Source of the DNA: Micromonospora chalcea
GTDB lineage: Bacteria > Actinomycetota > Actinomycetes > Mycobacteriales > Micromonosporaceae
Assembly (NCBI RefSeq): GCF_002926165.1
Contig: NZ_MAGP01000046.1
Coordinates: 1 to 64,000 of the forward strand
DNA length: 64,000 nt
Direction: 5' to 3'
Positions 23,558 to 30,895 of the stretch are shown here, in pieces. Both the position numbers and the translations under genes were made by a program. Below the pieces are notes generated by a model. It did no database searches. It was not told where the DNA came from and worked only from the letters and a program-made list of their open reading frames with translations. Positions within the stretch are counted from its first letter, which is position 1, and the number at the start of each line of letters is the position of its first letter.

Positions 23558-25585
23558 TCAGTGGGCGTACCGCACGCGATCTGCGGACGCGGTGTCGTAG
23601 CGGCCGAGGAACGCACCCGCCATGCGTCCCTCGTAGACGGCCTCGAAGGCCGTGCGGGGGGCGTTCGCGTCGCCGACGACGTGGATCCGGGGACCGTCGG
23701 GCAGCGCGTCGAGCTGCCGGTACAACTCGTCGGCGGCCTGCGGAGAGCCGGCGTCGACGACTGTGGTGACGCCCTCGACGAGGGTGTCGGCGCCGGCGAG
23801 CGGACCGAGCAGGGCGACCGCGTCGGCGCCCGCCGGGCGCGCCGTGCGCATCGGGTGCACCGCGATCCCCAGGTCCGCGAAGCGCTTGAGCAGCGCCAGC
23901 CGCGAGTACGTGGTGATCTTGGCGCTCACCGAGGCGGTGGGGGAGACGAGGTGGACGCGGGCGCCGCGCCGGGCCAGCCCTTCGGCCACCGAGGCGGCGG
24001 CCCAGGTGCCCTCGTCGTCGAGCACGACGACGGCGCCGGTCGGCCGGAAGTCGGGGTCGGTCAGCGCGTCGACGGCCTGCCAGATGTCGATCACCGGCGG
24101 GCCGCCGGGCAGCTCCCGCCGGGTGGGCCGGGAGCCGGTGGCCAGGACGACGTCCTGGTAGCCGCCGGCCAGCACGTCCTCGACGCCGATGCGGTGGTCG
24201 AGGCGTACCGGGATGCCGGCGGCCTCGACGTCGCGGGCCAGGTCGCGGGTGAGCAGGCCGAGCCGTTCCCGTCCGGGTACGCGCGCGGCCAGTTCCACCT
24301 GCCCGCCGAGGCGCCCGCGCGCCTCGACCACCGACACCTGGTGCCCGGCCCGGTGGGCGGAGAGGGCGGCCTCCAGGCCGGCCGGGCCGCCACCGACGAC
24401 GAGGACCTTCCGCGCGCCGGACGGTCCGGGCAGCTCCGGCCAGGCCTGCGCCCATTCCCGCTCGGCGCCGACCTCCGGGTTGACCACGCAGGAGATCGGC
24501 AGGCTGGTCTCCAGCCGGCCGATGCAGCCCTGGTTGCAGGCGAGGCAGGCGCGTACCTCGTGCTGGCGGCCCTGCTCGGCCTTGCGGACCAGGTGCGGGT
24601 CGGCGATGTGCGGGCGGGCCAGGCCGACCAGGTCGGCCTCGCCGGCGGCGACGAGCTCGGCGGCCTCCGGCAGGCTGTCCAGCCGGCACACCGCGAGCAC
24701 CGGCAGGTCCGGGAACTCCTGCTTGAACAACGCCGCGTGGTGCCGGAACGGGGCGTGGCCGAAGCTCATGTCCGCCATCTGCGTCGCGAGCGACCAGCTG
24801 CCGTGGTAGGCGGAGTGGCTGACGTGCACGTAGGCGAGCGGGAAGTCGGCGCGCAGCTTGCCGACGATCTCCAGCACCGCGGCCGGGTCGAGACCGCCGG
24901 GCAGGAACTCGTCGGCGCTGACCCGCAGTCCGACGGGCAGGTCCGGCGCGGCGGCCAGCACCGCGGTGAGCACCTCACGGGTCAGCCGCATCCGGTTGTC
25001 GAGGCTGCCGCCGTAGGAGTCGGCGCGGGTGTTGGTGTGCGGCGAGAGGAACTGCTGCAGCAGGTGACCGTGGCCGGCGTGCACCTCCAGGCCGTCGAAG
25101 CCCGCATCACGCATCCGCCGGGCGGCGGCGGCGAACGCCTCGACGACGACGGCGATGTCCCGGCGTCCCATCGCGTGCGGCACGTGTGAGCCGGCCGCCC
25201 ACGGCACCGGTGACGAGGACCAGGCGGCGGTGCGGGTCGCGTCCCCGTTCGCCTGCCGGCCGGCGTGCATGATCTGGGCGAAGATGCGCGCGCCGTGCTC
25301 GTGCACGGCCTCGGTCACCGCCGCGTACGCCGGGATCGACGAGTCGTCGAAGCTGCCGAGGCTGATGCTGCGGCCCGCGCTCGTGGGGTGCACGCGGATC
25401 GCCTCGGTGATGATCAGGCCGACGCCGCCCCGGGCGCGCTCCGCGTGGTAGGCCACGTGGCGCCCGGTGGGCACGTTGTTCAGTCCGAAGTTGGTGGTGT
25501 GACCGGGGACGAAGACCCGGTTCCGCAGTGTGAGACGACCGAGCCGGGTGGGGGAGAGAAGAGCGAGAAGCTTGTCGTCAGGCAT
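23558..25585 (-). CDS. FMN/FAD/4Fe-4S oxidoreductase (2,4-dienoyl-CoA reductase / trimethylamine dehydrogenase type)
   Basis: A 675-residue flavoprotein. Residues 1-370 form an old-yellow-enzyme barrel with QIMHAGR and HAGHGHLLQQFLSP (169-182). A 4Fe-4S site follows with Cys 347, 350, 354 and 366. The C-terminal half begins VLVVGGGPAGLEAAL (396-409) and is the FAD/NAD(P) domain of the FadH and trimethylamine dehydrogenase group, used for enoate reduction or oxidative demethylation. It is the first gene of the long catabolic transcript and follows a 361-nt regulatory region with several operator-like palindromes. With a methyltransferase downstream, demethylation is as likely as enoyl reduction (inference). 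Confidence 0.9.
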   Translation of the reverse strand: MPDDKLLALLSPTRLGRLTLRNRVFVPGHTTNFGLNNVPTGRHVAYHAERARGGVGLIITEAIRVHPTSAGRSISLGSFDDSSIPAYAAVTEAVHEHGARIFAQIMHAGRQANGDATRTAAWSSSPVPWAAGSHVPHAMGRRDIAVVVEAFAAAARRMRDAGFDGLEVHAGHGHLLQQFLSPHTNTRADSYGGSLDNRMRLTREVLTAVLAAAPDLPVGLRVSADEFLPGGLDPAAVLEIVGKLRADFPLAYVHVSHSAYHGSWSLATQMADMSFGHAPFRHHAALFKQEFPDLPVLAVCRLDSLPEAAELVAAGEADLVGLARPHIADPHLVRKAEQGRQHEVRACLACNQGCIGRLETSLPISCVVNPEVGAEREWAQAWPELPGPSGARKVLVVGGGPAGLEAALSAHRAGHQVSVVEARGRLGGQVELAARVPGRERLGLLTRDLARDVEAAGIPVRLDHRIGVEDVLAGGYQDVVLATGSRPTRRELPGGPPVIDIWQAVDALTDPDFRPTGAVVVLDDEGTWAAASVAEGLARRGARVHLVSPTASVSAKITTYSRLALLKRFADLGIAVHPMRTARPAGADAVALLGPLAGADTLVEGVTTVVDAGSPQAADELYRQLDALPDGPRIHVVGDANAPRTAFEAVYEGRMAGAFLGRYDTASADRVRYAH

Positions 25586-25633
25586 GCCTCGGACTTCCTG
25601 TTTCGGGCCGCACTCGGCATGGCCGAGAGCGTT

Positions 25634-25759
25634 CGGTTGAACCGTACGCCGTTCGATTGAGTGGAACGGTAGGGGTGACGCCGGTCTCCGTCAACAGGCT
25701 ACTGATCGGTAACTTACCGAACCGTACTGCCTCTGACCTGCTGTTCCACTAGGCGGAAC
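25634..25759. promoter_or_regulatory. Operator-like palindromes upstream of the flavoprotein gene
   Basis: Four dyads are visible in the 361-nt gap 25586-25946. They are CGGTTGAACCG (25634-25644), GTTCGATTGAGTGGAAC (25651-25667), TCGGTAACTTACCGA (25706-25720, perfect around one base) and GTTCCACTAGGCGGAAC (25743-25759). The second and the reverse complement of the fourth share GTTC at one end and AGTGGAAC at the other, as expected for two sites of one regulator. They lie where the promoter of the leftward flavoprotein operon must be. The TetR gene immediately upstream is the obvious candidate to bind them. Confidence 0.55.
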
Positions 25760-25816
25760 GCAAGCGGGCAAGGTTCGTCGATTCGTGGCTCGATCGTTCG
25801 GGCGGCCACGGGAGAT

Positions 25817-25886
25817 GACAGTGCCGCCGCCCGGCGACCGGCCGGCGGTCCGCTTCGATCGTTCGGTCGGCCGGGTCGGCACTGTC
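25817..25886 (-). terminator. Long imperfect stem-loop after the TetR gene
   Basis: GACAGTGCCG (25817-25826) and its exact complement (25877-25886) are separated by 50 nt that themselves contain further GC-rich complementary segments. It lies 61 nt past the TetR stop codon and may terminate that transcript. The rest of 25760-25946 holds a near-direct repeat (TCGATCGTTCGG) at about 25790 and 25856 and no gene that I can support. Confidence 0.4.
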
Positions 25887-25946
25887 CGGTTCGGAGGGAC
25901 GCCCGCCGCGAGGCGGCCGGGTGGGACGTGCCGGCGGTGGCGGGGG

Positions 25947-26531
25947 TCAGGCAGCGGCGGGGCGCACGTACGGCGTGAGCAGCTCGCGGGCGAGGCCGGT
26001 GGCCGAGGGAAGGTCGAGGCCGTTCTCGATCATGCGGCTGAGGGCGTAGACGATCGACTGGATGACCTCGGCCATCCGGTTCGGGTCGCTCGCCCCGTGG
26101 TCGGCGAGAGCGGCGCGCAGCGGCGCCTCGAGGCTGTCGTGCAGGAGGCGGCTGGAGGTCGCGAGCACCTCGCTGTTGCCGACTGTCGCCATCGCCCGGG
26201 CCAGCGCGTGGTCGCCCCGGGCAACCAGTTGCAGGTTGGCCTCGACGTACGCCAGGATCCTCGACCCGGGCGTGCGGGCCTCGGCCATCCGGTTCTCGAC
26301 GAAGGCCGACCACCGCGGAAAGGTGTCGGCGACGAGCACGTCGAACATGTCGGTGCGTGACTTGAAGTAGGAGTACGCGCTGGACCGGGCCAGGCCGGCG
26401 TGCCGCGCCACGTCGGCGAGGCTGGGGATCTGGTCCGGGTGTTGCGAGAGCAGGGCGCGGGCGGCGTCGAGCAGCGCCGCCCGCTGGGCGGCCCGGTGCT
26501 CGACGACGGTTGAGGCCTGGATCTTCGGCAC
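25947..26531 (-). CDS. TetR-family transcriptional regulator
   Basis: A 194-residue TetR-type repressor. The HTH lies at about 25-60 (LLSQHPDQIPSLADVARHAGLARSSAYSYFKSRTDMFDVL, abridged: SLADVARHAGLARSSAYSYF). The helical C-terminal ligand domain is of ordinary length. GTG 26531 is chosen because GGAGG is 6 nt upstream; the TTG at 26543 lies inside that site. It lies 57 nt after the exporter ATPase gene in the same direction, so it may regulate the exporter, the flavoprotein operon in front of it, or both. Confidence 0.9.
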   Translation of the reverse strand: MPKIQASTVVEHRAAQRAALLDAARALLSQHPDQIPSLADVARHAGLARSSAYSYFKSRTDMFDVLVADTFPRWSAFVENRMAEARTPGSRILAYVEANLQLVARGDHALARAMATVGNSEVLATSSRLLHDSLEAPLRAALADHGASDPNRMAEVIQSIVYALSRMIENGLDLPSATGLARELLTPYVRPAAA

Positions 26532-26588
26532 GCCAACCTCCAAGTCTCCGTGCGCGCACCGGGTCCGCGTCGCGCCCTGCCGTCGCGG

Positions 26589-27314
26589 TCAGCTGCTCGT
26601 GGCGAGCTTGCCGTCGATCATCTCGTAGACGGTGTCACAGTACTGCAGCACGTCGTGATCGTGAGTGACCATGACCACCGCCACCGACCGCTCCCGTGCC
26701 TCCTGGGCGAGCAGCTGGACGATGTCGTGGCTGCGGGCCCGGTCCAGCGCCGCTGTCGGTTCGTCCACCAGCAGCACGGACGGCTGTGTCATCAGCGCCC
26801 GGGCGATGCCGACGCGCTGGCGCTCGCCGCCGGAGAGCTGGTGCGGCCGGCGGTCGGCCTTACCGGCCAGGCCGACGTGCCCGAGCATCTCCAGCGGGTC
26901 GCGTCCGGCGCGGTCCCGCCGCCCGCCCAGTCGCAGCGGCAGGCGCAGCTGGTCGGCGGCGGTCAGCGCGGGCAGCAGGTTGCCCGACTGGAACACGAAC
27001 CCGACGTGCCGGCGGCGAAGCTCGGTGCGCGCCCGGCGGCTGGACACGGTCATGTCGTGGCCGGCCACTGTGACGGCGCCCTGATCGGGGCGGGCCAGCC
27101 CGCCGGCGACGGCGAGCAGGCTGGACTTGCCCGCGCCGGACGGCCCGACGATCGCGGCCAGCTCACCCGGCGCGACGGTCAGGTCCACGTTGTCGAGCGC
27201 GTGCACGGTCTCCGCGCCGTCGCCGTGCCGCAGGTGCACGCCGCGCATGACCAGGCCGAGGTCGGCCGGCGCGGTGCCCGTCGTCGAGGGGGATGCTGTG
27301 GTCCGGCTGCTCAT
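26589..27314 (-). CDS. ABC transporter ATPase (MacB/LolD type)
   Basis: A 241-residue ATPase. Walker A GPSGAGKSS is at 57-65, the FQSGNLLPALTA Q-loop region is near 108, the signature LSGGERQR at 160-167, Walker B VLLVDEPTAALD at 180-191 and VTHDH at 216-220. It pairs with the FtsX-like permease encoded just upstream (ATGA overlap), forming a lipoprotein/peptide/antibiotic-type exporter. The first ~20 residues are a Ser/Thr-rich tail outside the domain. Confidence 0.93.
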   Translation of the reverse strand: MSSRTTASPSTTGTAPADLGLVMRGVHLRHGDGAETVHALDNVDLTVAPGELAAIVGPSGAGKSSLLAVAGGLARPDQGAVTVAGHDMTVSSRRARTELRRRHVGFVFQSGNLLPALTAADQLRLPLRLGGRRDRAGRDPLEMLGHVGLAGKADRRPHQLSGGERQRVGIARALMTQPSVLLVDEPTAALDRARSHDIVQLLAQEARERSVAVVMVTHDHDVLQYCDTVYEMIDGKLATSS

Positions 27315-28441
27315 CGGTTGCCTCCCAGGGCGGTCGCCGGGTCGATGGAGGTGAGGCGGACGACGGCGGCTGCCGCGCCGACCAGGCCGAGCACGAGCAG
27401 TCCGGCCGCGGCGGCGGCGATGCTCTGCGGGTGCAGCGCGAACGGCACGTTGCCGCCGGAGATCAGCGCGCCGAGGCCGAGTCCGATCCCCATGCCGACG
27501 GCGATGGCGAGGGCCAGCAGGATCAGCGCCTGGGTGAGGGCGTCGCGCAGCACCCAGCCGGTCGAGGCGCCCAGCGCCCGCAGCACGGCGACCTCCTGCT
27601 TGCGCTGGATCGCCCAGACCGCGAAGAACGCGCCGGCCACGAGCGCCGAGATCGCGTAGAGGAAGCCCTGGATCAGCTGGAGCGTCGTCGTCTCGGCGGT
27701 GTAGCCCGGCGAGGCGCCGTAGGACTCCTCCAGCGTCAGGCTCTCCGTGCCGGCGGCCTTGTCGCCCGCGGCCAGGTCCACCGAGTCGCCGTCGGCCGCG
27801 CGGACCGCGACGGCGGTGATCTCCTGGGTGGCCTGTGCCGACACCTGCGTGCCGGCCGGCGTGCCGGACTTGACCGCCTGCCAGGTGGCCAGCGGCACGT
27901 ACGCCACGTCGACGTGGCCGAAGGTGTCCTGCTGCTCGGTGACGCCGACGACCCGCAGCTTCGTGCCGAGCCGGTCCACCGTCACGGTGTCGCCGACGCG
28001 CAGGCCCGCGTCGATCGCGGTGGGGCTCACCACGATCCCGTCCGCCGGACCGAGCCGGTCGCCCTCGCTGACCGCGGGCGACAGGAACGAGTCGGTCTCG
28101 ACGCCGAACAGCGCCAGGTCGACCTCGGTGCCCCGGTCGGTACGCCCGTTGATGAGCGTGTTGCCGAACGGGGTCGCCTCCGCCACCCCGGGCTGCTCGC
28201 GCCAGGTGTCCACCGTCGAGGCGTCCACCACGCTGCGCGAGAACGCCGAGTCGTGCTGCACGCCGTGGGCGAACGCGAACGAGGTGATCGGAAGGTTCTG
28301 CAGCCCGGAGACGCCGTCGCGGACTAGCCCGACGGACAGGCCGGACAGCATCACCATCAGCACCGAGATCAGCACGATCACGGCTCCCATCAGAGCGAAT
28401 CGCAGCCGCGCGAACCCCAGCTCGCGAATGGCCAGGAACAT
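27311..28441 (-). CDS. FtsX-like ABC permease
   Basis: A 376-residue membrane protein with the MacB/FtsX layout: an N-terminal helix (LRFALMGAVIVLISVLMVML), a large extracytoplasmic domain of about 215 residues, then three helices near the C-terminus (FLYAISALVAGAFFAVWAIQRKQEVAVLRALGAS region and two more). ATG 28441 is chosen since MFLAIRELGFARLRF is the usual start of the family and GAGAGG lies upstream. With the ATPase it would form an exporter for a lipophilic or peptide substrate. Confidence 0.9.
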   Translation of the reverse strand: MFLAIRELGFARLRFALMGAVIVLISVLMVMLSGLSVGLVRDGVSGLQNLPITSFAFAHGVQHDSAFSRSVVDASTVDTWREQPGVAEATPFGNTLINGRTDRGTEVDLALFGVETDSFLSPAVSEGDRLGPADGIVVSPTAIDAGLRVGDTVTVDRLGTKLRVVGVTEQQDTFGHVDVAYVPLATWQAVKSGTPAGTQVSAQATQEITAVAVRAADGDSVDLAAGDKAAGTESLTLEESYGASPGYTAETTTLQLIQGFLYAISALVAGAFFAVWAIQRKQEVAVLRALGASTGWVLRDALTQALILLALAIAVGMGIGLGLGALISGGNVPFALHPQSIAAAAAGLLVLGLVGAAAAVVRLTSIDPATALGGNR

Positions 28442-28459
28442 CAGCCGCCACCTCTCATG

Positions 28460-28504
28460 TTTGTCGACACCATGTCGCGATCTTATCAACGCGGTGTCGG
28501 CAAA
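28460..28504 (-). promoter_or_regulatory. Large inverted repeat in the exporter promoter region
   Basis: TTTGTCGACACC (28460-28471) faces GGTGTCGGCAAA (28493-28504), 12-bp arms with one mismatch and a 21-nt centre, only 19 nt before the permease start. This has the size of two repressor half-sites or of a repressor pair across a promoter. The TetR gene at the end of this operon is a candidate ligand; a TAAGAT hexamer in the centre (minus strand) could be the -10 box. Confidence 0.5.
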
Positions 28505-28557
28505 AAGTGGGATCCGGCGCTGTCTACCCGACCGCACTGCGTGACGGCGCGGCCCGG

Positions 28558-29025
28558 TCAGCCGGGCGAGGGCAGCGTTCCGCGCTCCCGCGTCAGGTAC
28601 GTCTCGATGCGGGCGAACGCCCCGGTCCACACCTCGGTGGCGAAGAAGTCGCGCAGCTCCGGGGCCGGGAAGCCGCTCTGCGTCACGGTCATCAGCGTGC
28701 CGCCGTCCTTCTCCTCGAAGGTGACCTCGACGCGGGTGGTCATCGTCTCGCCGTCCGGGCTGCTGCCGGAGGACTCGGTGACCAGGCGGTGCGGGCGGTC
28801 GATCTCCAGGAACGTCTGGGTCTCGCGGAACAGCATGTCGGGGGAGGGCCCCCAGACGGCTGTCTGTTTCCCGCCGACCCGCAGGTCGACGTCGATCTCC
28901 ACGATGCCCGGCTCCTCGTCCAGGATGCCGAACCAGATCTTCTGTTTGCCGGCGTCGGTGTAGGCGTCGAACGCCTCCTCAGGCGTGCCCGGAAGCTGTC
29001 GGGTCAGGTGGATCTGGAGCGTCAT
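28558..29025 (-). CDS. SRPBCC/AHSA1-family protein
   Basis: A 155-residue START/Bet-v1-like protein of the AHSA1 group: RQLPGTPEEAFDAYTDAGKQKIWFG at the N-terminus (abridged: TPEEAFDAYTD), the GGKQTAVW strand and VTQSGFPAPELRDFF near the end. Such proteins bind hydrophobic ligands and are very often encoded next to an ArsR regulator, as here. The ATG is preceded by GGAGGA and lies inside the 3' end of the ArsR gene (47-bp overlap). Function beyond ligand binding is unknown. Confidence 0.85.
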   Translation of the reverse strand: MTLQIHLTRQLPGTPEEAFDAYTDAGKQKIWFGILDEEPGIVEIDVDLRVGGKQTAVWGPSPDMLFRETQTFLEIDRPHRLVTESSGSSPDGETMTTRVEVTFEEKDGGTLMTVTQSGFPAPELRDFFATEVWTGAFARIETYLTRERGTLPSPG

Positions 29026-29368
29026 GGTCGCGGTCCTCCGTGGTGAGAGTGAGATAGGCGTCGAGGCCGTCCAGGCGGCGTGCCCAGAGGCGCCGGTAGA
29101 AGCTGATCCAGGCCATCGCCGCGTCCAGCGGGGCCGGGTTGAGCCGGCAATGCCGGGACCGGCCGACCTTCTGCGTGACCACGAGACCGGCGTCCTCCAG
29201 CGCGCGTACGTGCTTGCGCATGCCGGTGAGGCTCATCCCGGTGGGCTCGGTGAGCTCGCTGATGGTGGCCGGACCCGTGCCGAGCCGGATCAGGATGTCG
29301 CGTCGGGTGGGGTCGGCCAGGCCGGCGAAGACCCGGTCGAGCGTCTCTTGCTGAACCACATGGTTCAC
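28979..29368 (-). CDS. ArsR-family winged-HTH regulator
   Basis: A 129-residue regulator of the ArsR type that accompanies AHSA1 proteins: LDRVFAGLADPTRRDILIRLGTGPATISELTEPTGMSLTGMRKHVRALEDAGLV (abridged: FAGLADPTRRDIL, GMSLTGMRKHVRAL). No metal-binding Cys cluster is seen, so it is not a classic metal sensor. GTG 29368 (VNHVVQQ) is chosen by resemblance to relatives that start M(V/L)NHMV; GTG 29359 is an alternative. The start codon lies inside an operator-like palindrome, so autorepression would block its own transcription or translation start. Confidence 0.85.
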   Translation of the reverse strand: MNHVVQQETLDRVFAGLADPTRRDILIRLGTGPATISELTEPTGMSLTGMRKHVRALEDAGLVVTQKVGRSRHCRLNPAPLDAAMAWISFYRRLWARRLDGLDAYLTLTTEDRDHDAPDPPDPTASGHA

Positions 29369-29394
29369 TGTACAACACTGAACCGCTTGGTTGA
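29352..29394. promoter_or_regulatory. Tandem ArsR operators TGAACC-N4-GGTTCA
   Basis: A perfect dyad TGAACC-ACAT-GGTTCA lies at 29352-29367 and a near copy TGAACC-GCTT-GGTTGA at 29379-29394, 27 bp apart, so both lie on nearly the same face of the helix. The first overlaps the ArsR start codon and the second lies in its promoter region. This is a typical autoregulatory arrangement. Confidence 0.7.
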
Positions 29395-29427
29395 CCGTTG
29401 GCGCGCGCCTGACGCTCGGTCCGTCGT

Positions 29428-29442
29428 TTAGTGGTCTGACCA
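29428..29442. promoter_or_regulatory. Perfect palindrome AGTGGTCTGACCACT (GntR/FadR-like operator)
   Basis: 15-nt perfect dyad with core TGGTCTGACCA, matching the TGGTCnGACCA consensus known for the FadR group of GntR regulators. It lies 251 nt upstream of the dipeptidase start. Together with the ArsR operators and the second palindrome this fills the 324-nt divergent gap 29369-29692; no gene is seen there. Confidence 0.6.
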
Positions 29443-29641
29443 CTGGTTGTGATCGAGGTGGCTGCGGGCCGGTCCGCCATTCGGCGTGATCGCCTCGGGC
29501 GTTTGGCCCACCTCCGGCTCCACTGCTCGGGCCGCCCGTCGAAACCCGTCTCGACCTGCGGGAATGTTGCTCGATTCGGATAACGGAAAGGTCACGAGGT
29601 ATTCCTGCGCGCTGGTCGCCCTCGGTACGTTCCACGAGGCA

Positions 29642-29656
29642 TGAGGTCAGACCTCA
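29642..29656. promoter_or_regulatory. Perfect palindrome TGAGGTCAGACCTCA (second GGTC-N-GACC site)
   Basis: 15-nt perfect dyad sharing the core GGTC-N-GACC with the site at 29428. It lies 37 nt before the chosen dipeptidase start and about 11 nt after a TACGTT hexamer (29626-29631) that could be a -10 box. This placement suits repression of the peptide-importer operon. Two sites 214 bp apart could allow looping. Confidence 0.6.
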
Positions 29657-29692
29657 CTCCTCATGCCTCTAGCTGACGAGGTGAATAGACCA

Positions 29693-30895
29693 GTGCAGGA
29701 ACCCGCCCCCCGCTACGCCGGATACCGGTCCTTCGACTACCTGGTGCCGCATGTGGACTACAAGGTCTTCGAGCTCGCGCCGCAGATCGGCCGGGTGCCG
29801 GAACACGACCTCGGCCTGAGCGACGACCAGCGAGCCCGGGTCTCCCGGCTGCTGCGCGAGCACATGGCCATCTCGCTGCACGAGCACCCGAAGATCCTGC
29901 CGGCCGACGTGTCGCAGTTGCGCGACTACAACCGCACCGGCCGCAACGCCTTCGGATTCGAGGGCCTGGCCCGGTCCGGCATGACCGCGGTCTTCGACAA
30001 CTTCATGAACGGCACCGGCTGCGTGACCAGCGAGCACGCCTGGAAGTGGGACGACGTCATCTACGACATCGGCCTGCGCTTCGCCGACGTCGCCAAGCAG
30101 GACCACGTGGTGGTGGCGACCACGCTCGAACAGATCTTCGAGGCCAAGCGCAACGGGCAGATCGCCCTGGTGGCCGGCCTGGAAGCAGCCACGATGATCG
30201 AGAACGAGCTGGACCGGATCGACATCCTCTACGGCTTCGGCGTACGCCAGATGGGCATCGCGTACAGCCAGGCGAACATGCTCGGTTCCGGCCTCTCCGA
30301 GGACCGCGACGGCGGGTTGACCCACTTCGGCCGGCGCGCGGTGGACCGGATGAACAAGCTCGGGATCGCCATCGACATCTCGCACTCCGGCGACCAGACG
30401 TCGCTGGACGTGATCGAGGCCAGCCGGGTGCCGGTGTTCATCACCCACGCCGGCGCCCGCTCGGTCTGGAACACCCCCCGGATGAAGCCGGACGAGGTGA
30501 TCCGGGCCTGCGCCGAGCGGGGTGGCGTGATCGGCATCGAGGCCGCTCCGCACACCACCCTCTCGGGCGATCACCCGCACCACTCGATCGAGTCGGTGAT
30601 GGACCACTTCACCTACTGCGTGGAACTGGTCGGCATCGACCACGTCGCGTTCGGCCCGGACACCAATTTCGGTGACCACGTCGGACTGCACGACAGCTTT
30701 ACCCAGCACCTGGCGATCGGAAAGGCCCACGGAGTGGTGGACCACCCTCGGGTTCCGTACGTGAGTGGCATGGAGAACCCGGCGGAGTGCTTCAGCAACA
30801 TCGTCGGGTGGTTGGTCACGCACGGTTACTCCGACGACGAGATCGCCAAGGTCATCGGCGGCAACATCATCCGGGTTCTTCAGGAGGTTTGGTGA
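29693..30895 (+). CDS. M19-type membrane dipeptidase homologue (copy 1)
   Basis: A 400-residue renal-dipeptidase-like zinc hydrolase. Metal-site regions are visible: AISLHEHP near 55-62, VAGLEAA (Glu) near 160-166, DISHSGDQ (His) and FITHAGARS (His), with GPDTNFGDH later. No signal peptide is seen, so it should be cytoplasmic. The start is set at GTG 29693 because the paralogue at 38450 begins at the same point (QEPAPRY); GAGG lies 11 nt upstream, and ATG 29663 or GTG 29681 remain possible. It is the first gene of the peptide-importer operon and its stop overlaps the next start (GTGA). It would cleave imported dipeptides or related amides. Confidence 0.85.
   Translation: MQEPAPRYAGYRSFDYLVPHVDYKVFELAPQIGRVPEHDLGLSDDQRARVSRLLREHMAISLHEHPKILPADVSQLRDYNRTGRNAFGFEGLARSGMTAVFDNFMNGTGCVTSEHAWKWDDVIYDIGLRFADVAKQDHVVVATTLEQIFEAKRNGQIALVAGLEAATMIENELDRIDILYGFGVRQMGIAYSQANMLGSGLSEDRDGGLTHFGRRAVDRMNKLGIAIDISHSGDQTSLDVIEASRVPVFITHAGARSVWNTPRMKPDEVIRACAERGGVIGIEAAPHTTLSGDHPHHSIESVMDHFTYCVELVGIDHVAFGPDTNFGDHVGLHDSFTQHLAIGKAHGVVDHPRVPYVSGMENPAECFSNIVGWLVTHGYSDDEIAKVIGGNIIRVLQEVW

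Noticed and set aside
22460..25189. Long plus-strand open frame opposite the methyltransferase and flavoprotein genes
   Set aside because: The opposite strand encodes intact motifs (SAM loop, FMN barrel, Fe-S cysteines), so this is a shadow frame.
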